DNA from: Bradyrhizobium sp. ORS 278
GTDB taxonomy: Bacteria; Pseudomonadota; Alphaproteobacteria; Rhizobiales; Xanthobacteraceae
Reading direction: 5' to 3'
Assembly (NCBI RefSeq): GCF_000026145.1
Contig: NC_009445.1
Coordinates: 3,596,001 to 3,660,000 of the forward strand
DNA: 64,000 nt
Position numbers and translations under genes: made by a program. The notes beneath the pieces are model-generated. The model did no database searches. It was not told where the DNA came from and was given only the letters and a program-made list of their open reading frames with translations. The number at the start of each line of letters is the position of its first letter. The first letter of the stretch is position 1. Shown one piece after another: positions 41,979 to 51,468 of the stretch.

Positions 41979-43688
41979 ATGACCCGCGCCAACGTTCCAC
42001 CGCTCGACTGCTCCAGCCTGCGAGCTCAACTCGCAGCGCTGCCCGGTCTGGCTCGGCTGCGAGACCTGTCCGCAGGCTTTGCGGAGGCCGGGGACGAGAC
42101 AATCGCTGCGATCCTCGAGTCCGCGTCGGCCTTCGCTGCGGACCGCCTCGAAGCGCTCAACGCTCAGTCGAACAGCGCAGCGCCGCGACTGGTCGACGGG
42201 GCAGTCGTCACCTCCGACCTGCATGGACGCGTCTGGCGCGAATACGCCGAGAGCGGCTGGATCGCACTCGATCTTCCCGAGCAGCTCGGCGGCCAAGGGC
42301 TGCCGCTGGTGGTCGCCGTTGCCGTTCAGGAAGTGTTCGACCGCCATTGCGCCGCCTTCGGCATGCTGCCGGTACCGGTGCGCTCGGCGGTGCGGCTGAT
42401 CGAAGCCTGGACGACGGACGACATGATCCGATCAGAATGGCTGCCGAAGCTGATCGCGGGTGAGTGGGGCGCCACGATCTGTATCTCGGAAGTCGGCGCC
42501 GGCTCCGACGTGAGCCGCATCCGGACCAAGGCTGTGCCGCGCGGCGACGGCCGCTGGTCGATCACCGGGGAGAAGCAATGGATCTCGTTCGGCGGCCATG
42601 ACCTGACCAACCGCATCGTGCACTGCCTGCTGGCGCGCACCGAGGGAGCCAAAGGGTTGTCGCTGTTTCTGGTGCCCGACCGTATCGATGGCGCCGCGAA
42701 CGGTGTGGTCGTGCGTAAGCTTGAGCACAAACTCGGCCTTCATCTGTCGCCGACCTGCGCGATGGGCTTCGAGGACGCGATTGGCCATCTGCTCGGCGAG
42801 GAGGGCCGCGGGCTGGCGCAGATGTTCGTGATGATCACCAACATGCGGATGGCGGTCGGCGCGATGGGGCTCGGCATCGCCTCTGCGGCTGCCGACGTTG
42901 CGCTCGCTTATGCGCGGCAACGCCTGCAAGGCGGCGCGGGGCCGCAGCCGCTGCCGATCATCGTGCACGCCGACGTGCAGCGCACGCTGCTGTCGATGCA
43001 GGCGGACGTCGAATGCGCTCGCGCGCTGATCTACGCCGCCGCGGTCGAGGCCGATCTCGCGCGCGTCGAGACCAACGATGATGCGCGCCGCGACAGTGCC
43101 GCGCTGGCGCAATGGCTGTTGCCGATCGTCAAGACGCTCGGCGGCGAGCTCGCCTTTGCGACGGCCGACAGCGCCATCCAGGTGCTCGGCGGTGCCGGCT
43201 ACACCACGGACTGGCCCGTCGAGCAGCTGCTGCGCGACTCGCGCGTGCTGCCGATCTTCGAGGGTACGACCGGGATGCAGGGGCTCGACCTCCTGCACCG
43301 CCGGCTGTGGAAGGACGGCGGCGAGGGCCTTCGCGCGTTCCTCTCGCGCGCCCGGGCCGACATCGCGCCGTTGGCGGAACGCGACGTCGCGGCCGCCACC
43401 GAGATCATCGATTTGCTGGAGACGACGGCCGGACAGCTCGCCCGGATGCGCGACACCCCGCGTGATGGCGAGGCCGGCGCGACGGGGTTCCTGCACCTCG
43501 CCATCGACGCCGCGCTGACGTGGTCGGCAGCGCGGCTCGGCGCGCTTCGCAACGACACGCCGGCCGGCGCCCGGCTGCGTGCGCTCGGCAGCTTCCAGCT
43601 CGGCGAGCTTGTCGGGCGGGCACGGCACCACGCCGCGGACGCGCTGCGTGGAGCCGCCGCCTTGGAGGGCATCGCCACGCTGCTCTGA
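41979..43688 (+). CDS. Acyl-CoA dehydrogenase, DmdC/FadE-like long form
   Basis: This 569-residue protein, longer than classic acyl-CoA dehydrogenases, has an extra N-terminal helical part and a C-terminal domain typical of DmdC-type enzymes. The FAD-domain motif ATICISEVGAGSDVSRIRT, the middle GEKQWISFGGHD and the C-terminal VLGGAGYTTDWPVEQLLRDSRVLPIFEGTTGMQGLDLLHRR are clear, the latter holding the catalytic Glu. It should dehydrogenate an acyl-CoA such as 3-methylthiopropionyl-CoA or a medium-chain fatty acyl-CoA. No hydratase or thiolase is adjacent. Confidence 0.85.
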   Translation: MTRANVPPLDCSSLRAQLAALPGLARLRDLSAGFAEAGDETIAAILESASAFAADRLEALNAQSNSAAPRLVDGAVVTSDLHGRVWREYAESGWIALDLPEQLGGQGLPLVVAVAVQEVFDRHCAAFGMLPVPVRSAVRLIEAWTTDDMIRSEWLPKLIAGEWGATICISEVGAGSDVSRIRTKAVPRGDGRWSITGEKQWISFGGHDLTNRIVHCLLARTEGAKGLSLFLVPDRIDGAANGVVVRKLEHKLGLHLSPTCAMGFEDAIGHLLGEEGRGLAQMFVMITNMRMAVGAMGLGIASAAADVALAYARQRLQGGAGPQPLPIIVHADVQRTLLSMQADVECARALIYAAAVEADLARVETNDDARRDSAALAQWLLPIVKTLGGELAFATADSAIQVLGGAGYTTDWPVEQLLRDSRVLPIFEGTTGMQGLDLLHRRLWKDGGEGLRAFLSRARADIAPLAERDVAAATEIIDLLETTAGQLARMRDTPRDGEAGATGFLHLAIDAALTWSAARLGALRNDTPAGARLRALGSFQLGELVGRARHHAADALRGAAALEGIATLL

Positions 43689-43728
43689 TCTATGCGGCCG
43701 AAGATGGTGATCAGGTGCGTCTCGTGCG

Positions 43729-44574
43729 TCATTGCGGCCGTTCTGCCAGCTTTCGGAACGAGCGCTTCAACGCATTGACGCTGGCCAAATAGAGCGAGAC
43801 CGAATGGTCGCCGCAGCGTTCGCCGTCGTCCGGCTTGTAGCCACGGCGGATGAAGGCTGCGGCAGGGCCGGCACCGCAGAGATGGATGACGGCGGCGAGA
43901 TCCTGTTTCTGCTGCGCCGTCGGCTTGGCGGCGGGCTGCCGCGCGAGCGCTGCGGCGACCTGGCGGTCGAGCGAGATCGCAGTGAGCGCGACCGCATGCG
44001 CCGGCCAGGCGCGGATGTACAGGCTCGGCGCGCCGCAGCCGTCGCGGGTCACCTCGTGATCCCGGATGCAGAAGCCGGCGGCATCGGCAAAGGCACCGTC
44101 GGTCATCTGGAACAGACCGACTGCGCTGGAGGCCGGCTGATAGACCGCGAACGGGTTCCACGCAAAGCGCCATCGCCAATAGGTGCGGGCCACCGGATTA
44201 CCGGAGCTTTCGGTCTGCGCCAACGCCGCCAGCAGCTCCGGAGGTATCGCCCGCGTCGCGCTCTCGCGGAACAGGGCGCCATACTCGCGCCAAGTCTCGT
44301 CCGGCTCCTTGTCGAGGGAATGGCCGGCGACGACGAACAGCTCGGTCGGCTTGCGCGCCACGTGGTAGGCCAGATTGGCCAGCGCGAACATGCCGAGCGC
44401 CAGCACGGCGGCGGTTGCGAGCTTCAGCCAGCGCGGCGCCGCGCCCGCTTTGCGCCGCAGCCACCTCGTTCCCCGCTGCGCGAGCTTCGCCGCTTTGCGC
44501 CGCATCGCGCGCCAGCGTCCCGCTCGGCGCGGCCTGCGGGGTTTCTGCAGCGATGGGGCAGGGCTGTTCGGCAA
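43729..44574 (-). CDS. Membrane-anchored lytic transglycosylase-like protein
   Basis: This 281-residue protein has a very basic N-terminus ([27 protein letters not shown]), then one membrane helix ([21 protein letters not shown]). The SLT-type fold follows: [20 protein letters not shown] with the catalytic Glu, [20 protein letters not shown], and a cysteine pair ([18 protein letters not shown]). It would cleave or remodel peptidoglycan in the periplasm. It is divergent from the chemotaxis receptor gene, and the 96-base gap holds both promoters. Confidence 0.8.
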   Translation of the reverse strand: MPNSPAPSLQKPRRPRRAGRWRAMRRKAAKLAQRGTRWLRRKAGAAPRWLKLATAAVLALGMFALANLAYHVARKPTELFVVAGHSLDKEPDETWREYGALFRESATRAIPPELLAALAQTESSGNPVARTYWRWRFAWNPFAVYQPASSAVGLFQMTDGAFADAAGFCIRDHEVTRDGCGAPSLYIRAWPAHAVALTAISLDRQVAAALARQPAAKPTAQQKQDLAAVIHLCGAGPAAAFIRRGYKPDDGERCGDHSVSLYLASVNALKRSFRKLAERPQ

Positions 44575-44670
44575 ATGATGACCTCGGCTGATCGATGTGG
44601 CGGCGCATGGTTAAGAAAGAATTTGTGCAAATGCGTCATTCTTCCACTTTGTGGTGTGGGGAATTGCGTG

Positions 44671-46740
44671 ATGAAGAAGTCGGTCAGTACTCTGCTGTTG
44701 GTGCTCCTGTCGGTCCTTGCCGCAGGCATCCTGGTGTCGACGGCGATCCTGATGAGCGGCGCCGCGGGCCGCTATCGCGAGAGCGTGGCGACCGAGCAGC
44801 TCACGGCCGCCGACAAGGCGATCTTCCAGAACGTCCTGGTGATGCGCGCCCGCCGCGGCGACATGCAGAGCGTGCTGCTGAGCGAGGACGATCCGCGCCC
44901 CAGGCTCACCGAATATCAAGGTATCGAGGCGAAGGGCCATGACGGCGTCGCCGCGGCGCTCGCCGGCGTCGACATGCCCGAGCGCGACGAGCTCGTCGCC
45001 AGGCTGAAGAGCAGCTGGGAGGCGACCGTGCCCCAGTTCAAGCTGCTGTTCGACGAGGCCGCCAGGCCCAGAGCGGAGCGGGTGCTCGCGCGCACGCAAG
45101 GCTGGTACGACGCGATGACCAAGACGCTGGATGCCGCCAACGCCGCGTCGCTGTCGGTCTCAAACCGCGCCTGGATGACCGACCCGGCCATCGCCAAGAT
45201 GGTGCAGGCCCGCCGTCTCGCCTGGCAGATCCGCGATCGCTACGGCCTGCAATGTTCGGCGATGCGTCCGAACATCAACAGCTCCAAGCCGCTCGACGAG
45301 GCCCAGAAGGCCTCCGTCGCGCAATGGCGCGGCACCGTGGCGGCCGGCTGGTCCGGCCTCGACGACCTCCTGGCGGGCGCCGGCAGCGCCGAGCTCGCCA
45401 GCGTCGTCAAGACCTCGCGTGGCGAGGTCGAGGCGGCCCATCAGCGCATGGACCAGCTGATCAAGAGCCTCGACGGCAGCGGCAAGCCGGCGATGCCCGC
45501 GCCGGAGTGGAACGCGTTCTGCCAGGGCCCGTTCAACGGCATCATCGCCATCGGCATGACCGCGCTCGACGCCTCGATCGCCCGCGCCGAGGCGATCAGG
45601 ACCGCGGCGCTGGCCAGCCTGATCGTGCAGTCGATCGCCTTCATCACCGCGCTCGTCGTCGCCGGCTTCGCGCTGCGCGCCGTGCGCGTCCGCCTGGTGC
45701 GCCCGGTGGCGGCGCTGATGCAGGCGATCCAGCGCATCGGCCAGCGCGACTACCAGACGCCCGTGCCGCAATTCGCCAATGCCGACGAGTTCGGCGCGAT
45801 GGCCGCGGCGCTCGAAGGCCTGCGCGAGAGCGCCGCCATCGCCGAGCGGCTCGCCCGGGAGCGCGACCTCGACCAGGGCAAGCGGCTGGAGCGCTCGCAG
45901 GCGATCGACAGCGCCTGCCGGAGTTTTGACGACACCGTGCAGGCGGTGATCGTCAGCATGGGCAACTCGACCGGCCAGCTCGACCACAGCGCGACCGACG
46001 TGCGCAAGCTGGTCGACGAGTCCACCGAGCAGACCGCGGCGGTGGCCAGCGCCGCGGAGACCGCGACCAGCAATCTCGAGACCATCGCCGCCGCTACCGA
46101 GGAGCTCACCGCCTCGGTCTCGGAAATCGCGGCCCAGGTGCAGGCCTCCGCGGCGGATGCGCGCCAGGCGGTCGAGCGCGCGGCGCAGACCAACGCCACC
46201 GTCGAGATGCTCGACCGCGCCGCCAACCGCATCGGCGAGGTGGTCAAGATGATCACCGCGATCGCGAGCCAGACCAATCTGCTCGCGCTCAACGCCACGA
46301 TCGAAGCGGCGCGCGCGGGCGAGGCGGGACGCGGTTTCGCGGTGGTGGCCGGCGAGGTCAAGAACCTGGCGTCGCAGACGGCGACCGCGACCGACGACAT
46401 CACCCGGCAGATCGCCGAGATCCAGGCCGCGACCGGCGAGTCGGTCGAGGCGATCCGCGCCATCAGCCTCAACATCTCCGGCATCGACGAGAAGATGACG
46501 GCGATCGCCGCGGCCGTCGAGCAGCAGCGCGCCGCCACCACCGAGATCTCGCGCAACTTCCAGCAGGCCGCCCAGGGCACCCGCGCCGTCACCGACACGA
46601 TCGGCGCGGTCGCCGCGCTCAACCGCCAGACCGGCAACGCGGGCGCCGCGATGGTCGACTCGGTGCGCCGCATGTCGACCGATGCCGATCGCTTTCGTGT
46701 GGCGGTCGAGGGCTTCCTCGGCACCGTGCGCAAGGCGTGA
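44671..46740 (+). CDS. Methyl-accepting chemotaxis protein
   Basis: This protein has 689 residues from the ATG at 44671; the much longer frame upstream is antisense read-through of the neighbouring gene. It has a first membrane helix ([21 protein letters not shown]), a helical periplasmic domain of about 270 residues with an isolated pair of cysteines ([10 protein letters not shown] and AFCQGPF), a second membrane helix ([20 protein letters not shown]), HAMP ([25 protein letters not shown]) and the signalling domain with [33 protein letters not shown]. There is no CheR-binding tail. A different sensor domain from the receptor at 25761 implies a different ligand. Confidence 0.88.
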   Translation: MKKSVSTLLLVLLSVLAAGILVSTAILMSGAAGRYRESVATEQLTAADKAIFQNVLVMRARRGDMQSVLLSEDDPRPRLTEYQGIEAKGHDGVAAALAGVDMPERDELVARLKSSWEATVPQFKLLFDEAARPRAERVLARTQGWYDAMTKTLDAANAASLSVSNRAWMTDPAIAKMVQARRLAWQIRDRYGLQCSAMRPNINSSKPLDEAQKASVAQWRGTVAAGWSGLDDLLAGAGSAELASVVKTSRGEVEAAHQRMDQLIKSLDGSGKPAMPAPEWNAFCQGPFNGIIAIGMTALDASIARAEAIRTAALASLIVQSIAFITALVVAGFALRAVRVRLVRPVAALMQAIQRIGQRDYQTPVPQFANADEFGAMAAALEGLRESAAIAERLARERDLDQGKRLERSQAIDSACRSFDDTVQAVIVSMGNSTGQLDHSATDVRKLVDESTEQTAAVASAAETATSNLETIAAATEELTASVSEIAAQVQASAADARQAVERAAQTNATVEMLDRAANRIGEVVKMITAIASQTNLLALNATIEAARAGEAGRGFAVVAGEVKNLASQTATATDDITRQIAEIQAATGESVEAIRAISLNISGIDEKMTAIAAAVEQQRAATTEISRNFQQAAQGTRAVTDTIGAVAALNRQTGNAGAAMVDSVRRMSTDADRFRVAVEGFLGTVRKA

Positions 46741-46800
46741 GGCGGCGATCGCCGGTGGCGGCGCGAGGCGCGCGTCGTCGCCGCGACGTCAGCTGAACGC

Positions 46801-47290
46801 GTGTCAAACAGCAGCCGAGCAGATCTCTGTGAGCGGACGCGCACGCGCGATCCCGCGGCGCGTGCTGCGCCCGAGTGCTGCTCGTCATCGCCCTCGCAGC
46901 GAAGAGAGGGCGCGGGGAATGCCGGGCGCTGGCCGCACCCATGGCCCGCCTGCGAAGAAGTAAGCAGGCGGCAGTCACCACAGGTTCAGCCGAGACATCC
47001 CGGCATTCCCCGCGCGGTGGTTTTCACGCTTATAACGCGATCTCCCCGGTGTCCGGCTTGTGAGCCACCGTCGCCAGCGGGATCATCACCCGCGACTTGG
47101 CGCCAGCTTCGGGGCGCCAGGACCACGCGTCTTCACGTCCGCAAGCGGCTGTTCGTCCGCGAGCTCGAAAGCCCGCTGCAGCACGCCTGCGGCCACCGCA
47201 TCGCCGGCCCCACGTCTCGTGACGATCGCGAAGCGCCCCTCTCGCGGGCCGGGATGAGGGGAGATGACCATGAATTCCGAAAAATAGCAA
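46801..47290. repeat. Long dispersed repeat with 17-bp inverted repeat
   Basis: GCGCGGGGAATGCCGGG (46910-46926) and its perfect complement CCCGGCATTCCCCGCGC (46999-47015) enclose 72 bases. The block runs on to CTCGTGACGATCGCGAAGCGCC (47216 onward). This sequence is a recurring element of Bradyrhizobium and related genomes. It carries a conserved-looking but probably untranslated frame (46801-47313 plus strand) that is often mis-annotated as a protein. It lies downstream of the receptor gene. Confidence 0.7.
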
Positions 47291-47339
47291 TAGGATTATT
47301 TTTTACGGAATGAGCGGCGCGCCGATCGTGCGGCCTGTG

Positions 47340-47438
47340 ATGCCCACCCGCGGTGGCTATGCGTGCGGGCGGTGGGCACGGCGCGCGCAACATCATGCCG
47401 GATCAGATCGTGATTGGCGCGCCTTTGCCCACCCTACG
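47340..47438. repeat. Partial copy of the TAGGGTGGGCAAA repeat
   Basis: The inner part (gcccacccgcggtgg ... ggcggtgggcacggcgcgcg) and the right arm ending CCTTTGCCCACCCTACG are present. The left arm TAGGGTGGGCAAA is missing. Confidence 0.6.
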
Positions 47439-47462
47439 TTCATTCGGCCGCGCGGCCGCTGC

Positions 47463-47546
47463 GTAGCCCGGATGAGCGCAGCGATATCCGGGGTCTCCAC
47501 CGACGTCGGCGATGACCCCGGATGTCGCTGCGCTCATCCGGGCTAC
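47463..47546. repeat. REP-like hairpin, GTAGCCCGGATGAGCGC family
   Basis: GTAGCCCGGATGAGCGCAGC on the left and its complement GCTGCGCTCATCCGGGCTAC on the right give a long stem. It is one of four copies of this family in the window. Confidence 0.8.
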
Positions 47547-47589
47547 CAGACCGCGCTCGCCGTCAGGCCTTTGCTCACCTGACGGCAGC

Positions 47590-47614
47590 GGAACCCTTGT
47601 CGCACCCGCCGGTT
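47590..47614 (+). promoter_or_regulatory. Candidate EcfG general-stress promoter
   Basis: GGAAC (47590-47594), 16 bases, GGTT (47611-47614), 36 bases before the ATG of the DUF2171 gene at 47651. Confidence 0.5.
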
Positions 47615-47650
47615 GACGCAGCTCCCACATCAGCCACAGAGGAGTTCGTC

Positions 47651-47884
47651 ATGCTGGACATCAAGGAGCATATGGAGGTCATCGGCGCCGACGGCGTGCA
47701 TGTCGGCACCGTCGACCGCGTCGAGGGCAACCGCATCAAGCTGACCAGGAAGGACAGCGGCGAGGGCAGCCACAAGGGCCATCATCACTTCATCGACAAG
47801 GGCCTCGTCGCCGACGTCGAAGGCGACAAGGTGCGATTGTCGGCCGTCGGCGCCGTGGCGGTGACGATGGAGGAGGAGAAGTAG
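47651..47884 (+). CDS. DUF2171 protein
   Basis: This 77-residue protein has a PRC-barrel-like beta-rich fold: MLDIKEHMEVIGADGVHVGTVDRVEGNRIKLTRKDSG, a His-rich loop (SHKGHHHFIDKG) and GDKVRLSAVGAVAVTMEEE. The DUF2171 signature is clear. It is cytoplasmic and unknown in function, often stress-linked. AGAGGAG precedes the ATG, and an EcfG-type promoter lies upstream. It sits between repeat blocks. Confidence 0.83.
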   Translation: MLDIKEHMEVIGADGVHVGTVDRVEGNRIKLTRKDSGEGSHKGHHHFIDKGLVADVEGDKVRLSAVGAVAVTMEEEK

Positions 47885-47913
47885 GCGGCCCCTCGCTCCC
47901 GCCGTCGAGGCGG

Positions 47914-48036
47914 AGGGTGGGCAAAGCGGCGCCGCAGGCGGCGCGTGCCCACCGGCGCTGGGTGCGGGCGGTGGGCACGGCGCGGGAGAGATCGCGGCTA
48001 ACTACGCCTGATGCGGCGCGCATTTGCCCACCCTAC
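47914..48036. repeat. TAGGGTGGGCAAA long hairpin repeat
   Basis: The left arm AGGGTGGGCAAAGCGGC and right arm TTTGCCCACCCTAC enclose nested GC-rich palindromes (GGCGCCGCAGGCGGCGC). It is the first half of a composite unit repeated at 48183. Confidence 0.78.
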
Positions 48037-48058
48037 GCCACAACGCGAGCACGGTCCC

Positions 48059-48142
48059 GTAGCCCGGATGAGCGCAGCGACATCCGGGTTCATCACTGGC
48101 GCCGGTGGAGACCCCGGATATCGCTGCGCTCATCCGGGCTAC
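48059..48142. repeat. REP-like hairpin, GTAGCCCGGATGAGCGC family
   Basis: Second copy: GTAGCCCGGATGAGCGCAGC with the complementary arm GCTGCGCTCATCCGGGCTAC. It pairs with the element at 47914 as a composite unit. Confidence 0.8.
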
Positions 48143-48182
48143 GAAGCTTCATCGACAAGGCCCTCGCTCTCGCCGTCAAGAC

Positions 48183-48313
48183 GTAGGGTGGGCAAAGCGG
48201 CGCCGCAGGCGGCGCGTGCCCACCGGCGCTGGCAGTGGGTGCGGGCGGTGGGCACGGCGCGGGAGACGTCGCCGCTAACTACGCCGGATGTGGCGCGCCT
48301 TTGCCCACGCTAC
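48183..48313. repeat. TAGGGTGGGCAAA long hairpin repeat
   Basis: Near-identical tandem copy of the element at 47914, with an insertion near 48231 and one mismatch in the right arm (CCCACGCTAC). Confidence 0.78.
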
Positions 48314-48335
48314 GCCACAACGCGAGCACGGTCCC

Positions 48336-48419
48336 GTAGCCCGGATGAGCGCAGCGACATCCGGGTCCATCACTCGCGCCGGTGGAGACCCCGGATATCG
48401 CTGCGCTCATCCGGGCTAC
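48336..48419. repeat. REP-like hairpin, GTAGCCCGGATGAGCGC family
   Basis: Third copy, almost identical to 48059-48142. Together with 48183 it completes the second composite unit, just downstream of the LVIVD-repeat gene. Confidence 0.8.
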
Positions 48420-48456
48420 GAAGCGACCACGTGTTTGCGACAGGGCTTCGCCGCGC

Positions 48457-49782
48457 TCAGACCTCATATTGCAGCACGTGCAGGCCCGCGTTCCAGTCGG
48501 TGGCGTACATCAGGCCATCCCTGGTGACGAACACGTCGGCGGTCTTGGCGGCGAGGGACACGTTGGGCCGCGGGTCGATCAGCCTGGCCGGCGCCGGCGG
48601 CAGCCAGGAGGCGATCTCCTTCGGCGCGAACTGATTGCGGATGTCGAACACGCGCACGCCGCCGGCATTGTAGGTGGCGAAGATCGTGTCCTCGCTCTGC
48701 ATCGAGCCGGGCCGGTTCTCATGCAGATTGTGCGGGCCGAAGGTGCCGGGCGCGGCGCAATAGTCGCGGTCGCTCGGCACCGGCAAGGTCGCGATCGTCA
48801 CCGGATTGGCCGGCACGCGGACGTCGACGACGAAGATCTGGAACAGGCCCTTGGCGCATTTTTCGGCATTGGCCTCGTCGGCGACGATGGCGAGGTTGCG
48901 CCCGGGCAGCGGCAGCGGCGTATGCGTGCCGCCGGGGAAGGGCGGCGACCAGTTCAGATGCGACAGCAGCTTCGGCTTGGCCGGATCGGACACGTCGTGA
49001 ATGGTGAAGCCGCCGTCGCGCCATGCGCCGTAGCCGAGCGAGCCGGCGACGATCATGTGATGCAGCGCGTAGCGCTTGCCCTTGGGCGCGGTCGAGACCT
49101 CGCCGGCGGCGCGGTTCATGCCCGGCAGCCACCATTTGGAGACGATGACCGGCTTGGTGATCTCGTTGAGATCGACGATGCACAGGCAGTGATCGGTGAA
49201 GCCGTCGAAATGCGCCGAGACATAGGCGTAGCGGCCGCCCATCCAGGACAGCCGGTTGATGCCGAGCCCGGGCATTTCGAGAAACGCGATCTCGCGCATC
49301 TCGCCGGGCTTGGAGATGTCGTGGATCGAGAGCCCGCTGCGGAACGGCTTGCGCTTGGTGATGCTGTCGGACAGCGTGGTTTCGAAATAGCCGCGCTGGT
49401 CGGAATAGGACTGCATCGCGACGATGTTGGCGCCGTTGGCGAGCAGCAGCAGATCGTCCGAGGTCTGCAGATGATGGGTGCGGGTGTATTGCCCCGCGGT
49501 GAAGAAATTCACCGGCTTGACATTGCGCGGATCGCTGGCGTCGAGGATGGTGACGCCGTCGCTGAACATGTGGCCGACATAGAGGTGGTTGCGGTGCGCC
49601 ATGATCTGGACGCTGTCGGGCCGTCCGCCGATGTCGCTGTAGGAGAGGTGCCTGATGCCGCGCCCGATCCCCTCCGGCGGCACTGCCGGCGCGTCGGCCG
49701 CGCGCGCCGCCCCGCCGATCCCGGCCATCGCGGCCACCCCCAACAGCCCCTGCAGATGCGCGCGACGGCTCAACCCCGGCAT
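48457..49782 (-). CDS. Tat-exported LVIVD-repeat protein
   Basis: This 441-residue protein has a twin-arginine type signal (LSRRAHLQGLLGVAAMAGIGGAARA). The body is a beta-propeller of LVIVD-like repeats: HLYVGHMFSDGVTILDASDPRNVKPV, GLSIHDISKPGEMREIAFLEMPG, GFTIHDVSDPAKPKLLSHL, GVRVFDIRNQFAPKEIASWLPP. Each blade has the V-x-I-x-D-x-SDP pattern. It is probably a periplasmic scaffold or enzyme of unknown substrate. Conserved His/Cys around CAAPGTFGPHNLHENRPG could be functional. The gene is followed by repeats. Confidence 0.8.
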   Translation of the reverse strand: MPGLSRRAHLQGLLGVAAMAGIGGAARAADAPAVPPEGIGRGIRHLSYSDIGGRPDSVQIMAHRNHLYVGHMFSDGVTILDASDPRNVKPVNFFTAGQYTRTHHLQTSDDLLLLANGANIVAMQSYSDQRGYFETTLSDSITKRKPFRSGLSIHDISKPGEMREIAFLEMPGLGINRLSWMGGRYAYVSAHFDGFTDHCLCIVDLNEITKPVIVSKWWLPGMNRAAGEVSTAPKGKRYALHHMIVAGSLGYGAWRDGGFTIHDVSDPAKPKLLSHLNWSPPFPGGTHTPLPLPGRNLAIVADEANAEKCAKGLFQIFVVDVRVPANPVTIATLPVPSDRDYCAAPGTFGPHNLHENRPGSMQSEDTIFATYNAGGVRVFDIRNQFAPKEIASWLPPAPARLIDPRPNVSLAAKTADVFVTRDGLMYATDWNAGLHVLQYEV

Positions 49783-49853
49783 GATGACCTCCCCCCATGA
49801 TCTTGTTTTGCCAGGAGGCTAGCACGCGCCGCGTTTGCCGCGCCTCCAAATTC

Positions 49854-49979
49854 GTAGGGTGGGCAAAGCGGCGCCGTCAGGCGGCGCGTGCCCACCTGCG
49901 GTGGGTGCGGACGGTGGGCACGGCGCGCGAGAACTCGCGCCGGATCGCGACATCGGGGCGCGCCTTTGCCCACCCTACG
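49854..49979. repeat. TAGGGTGGGCAAA long hairpin repeat
   Basis: GTAGGGTGGGCAAAGCGGC at left and CCTTTGCCCACCCTAC at right. It is the same family as 47914 and 48183, here alone without the second hairpin. Confidence 0.78.
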
Positions 49980-50009
49980 ATGCCAACTGCGGCGCCAGCT
50001 CCATCGACG

Positions 50010-50084
50010 TCGTTGCGAGCGCAGCGAAGCAATCCAGGGTTCTTGGCTTGGCCCTGGATGGCTTCGCTGCGCGCGCAATGACGG
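50010..50084. repeat. CGTTGCGAGCGCAGCGAAGC hairpin repeat
   Basis: CGTTGCGAGCGCAGCGAAGC then AATCCAGG, and the complementary CCTGGATGGCTTCGCTGCGCGCGCAATGACG. It is a separate dispersed palindromic repeat family common in Bradyrhizobium. Confidence 0.75.
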
Positions 50085-50112
50085 CGGGGGTGAGGACTGA
50101 GGCGGTCTCGCC

Positions 50113-51273
50113 TCACCCCACCACGATGACAGCATCGCGCAACTCATAGCCGCTGCTCACCGGGTTCACCGTCTTCGTCGGCTGGCGCTCCAGGCGCAGG
50201 CCGGGGACGCGCAGCAGCTGATCGAGGAAGATCGCGGCCTCGTGCAGCGCGACCGCCGCGCCGGGGCAGCGGTGCGGGCCGTCGCCGAAGCTCATCAGGC
50301 TGGCGGAGCCCTTGGCCGGACGCGTGCGGTCCGGATCGAGGCGGTGCGGGCAGGCGCCGGCCGCGGCTTCGTCGCGATTGGCGGCGCCGACGTCGATCTC
50401 GAGCAGGCTGCGCGCGGGGATCGTCGTTGCTCCCGCATCGCTCTCCAGCGTCATCTCGCACGCGGTGCGGCGCTTCAGCGTCGACACCACCGGCTCGAGC
50501 CGCAGCACCTCTTCGAGAATGGCCATGCGCTGCGGTTCGTTGCCGGCGAGGAAGCGCGCGCGCAGCGCGTCGTCCTCGAACAGCCGCACGCCCGCCATCA
50601 CGATGAACTCGCGCGTGGTCGCCATGCCCGCGGCGCCATAGGTGAGGCATTCGGTGAGGATCTCGCGGTCGGAATAACCCTCGGCCAGGAGATGCGAGAT
50701 GACGTCCTCGCGCGGCCGGGCGCGCCGCGCGCGGATGGCGGGGCGCACGTCGAACCAATAGAAGGCGAGGCTGCGCAGCTGTCCGAACACGGCATTGCGC
50801 AGCGTCGCGATGGCGCCCTGGCCGACAGGTGCGGCGAAGAACCGGTTCAGCCGCGCCGCCATCGCCGCGCGCGAGCTGTCCGTCAGTCCGATGATGTCGG
50901 CGGCCACGGCCACCGCCAGCGTCAGGCTGAGATCGTCGAGCCGGGCGCGGCGCGCCGTGACGAACTGCGCCACCAGCTCGCGGCTGGTCGTCTCCATCAG
51001 CCGACAGTAACGCGTCGCCACCACGCGCGGCGTGAAGAACCGCGCGGTGGCGCTGCGCTGCCTCTGATGCGGCTCGCCGTCCTGGTACAGCACCGGCGCG
51101 TGGCGCGGACCGATGAAGCGGTGCACCAGCTCGGCATTGAAGCCGGCCTGCCGGACATCGCCGGAGCGCAGCACTGCGCGCGCCGCGGCGAAACTGTCGA
51201 TGCGGATCACGGGCGTGCCGTCGTGGCCGACGGGAGCGCCGGCGGATGCGTGCTGCGAGGACTGAGCGGTCAT
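50113..51273 (-). CDS. Cytochrome P450
   Basis: This 386-residue soluble bacterial P450 has I-helix AGMATT in LTYGAAGMATTREF, K-helix ExxR in EEVLRLEP, and haem-binding loop FGDGPHRCPGAAVALHEA with the Cys ligand. PHRLDPDRTRPAKG is the meander region. There is no membrane anchor. It would need a ferredoxin and reductase; none are adjacent. The substrate is unknown. The gene is flanked by repeats downstream, and the accessory patch begins upstream. Confidence 0.9.
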   Translation of the reverse strand: MTAQSSQHASAGAPVGHDGTPVIRIDSFAAARAVLRSGDVRQAGFNAELVHRFIGPRHAPVLYQDGEPHQRQRSATARFFTPRVVATRYCRLMETTSRELVAQFVTARRARLDDLSLTLAVAVAADIIGLTDSSRAAMAARLNRFFAAPVGQGAIATLRNAVFGQLRSLAFYWFDVRPAIRARRARPREDVISHLLAEGYSDREILTECLTYGAAGMATTREFIVMAGVRLFEDDALRARFLAGNEPQRMAILEEVLRLEPVVSTLKRRTACEMTLESDAGATTIPARSLLEIDVGAANRDEAAAGACPHRLDPDRTRPAKGSASLMSFGDGPHRCPGAAVALHEAAIFLDQLLRVPGLRLERQPTKTVNPVSSGYELRDAVIVVG

Positions 51274-51468
51274 GCTAACTCACGGGCCGGTTGGAACGCC
51301 GGATCCGCCAGAGAGGACGGCGACCGGCCCCTTGAGCTAAGGCCGGCGCGAACCGGATCAATCTCTGCTCGCGCGATGATGATGAGCGCGATAGCATGGA
51401 GACCGCGATCCGCCGGGCCGAGGCAACCCCACGGTTCCGAATGGACGACGCCGAGGCTGGGGCGGACC

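Noticed and set aside
43732..44670. In-frame extension of the chemotaxis receptor upstream of 44671
   Set aside because: The extension runs antisense through the transglycosylase gene, has no receptor similarity, and a good ATG with a membrane helix begins at 44671.
46801..47313. A 170-codon plus-strand frame that looks conserved
   Set aside because: It lies inside a dispersed repeat with a 17-bp inverted repeat. Such frames recur in the genus because the repeat recurs, not because a protein is selected.
47463..48419. Regularly spaced repeats as a CRISPR array
   Set aside because: The units are long palindromes in differing combinations and not short direct repeats with unique spacers of constant length, and no cas genes are present.
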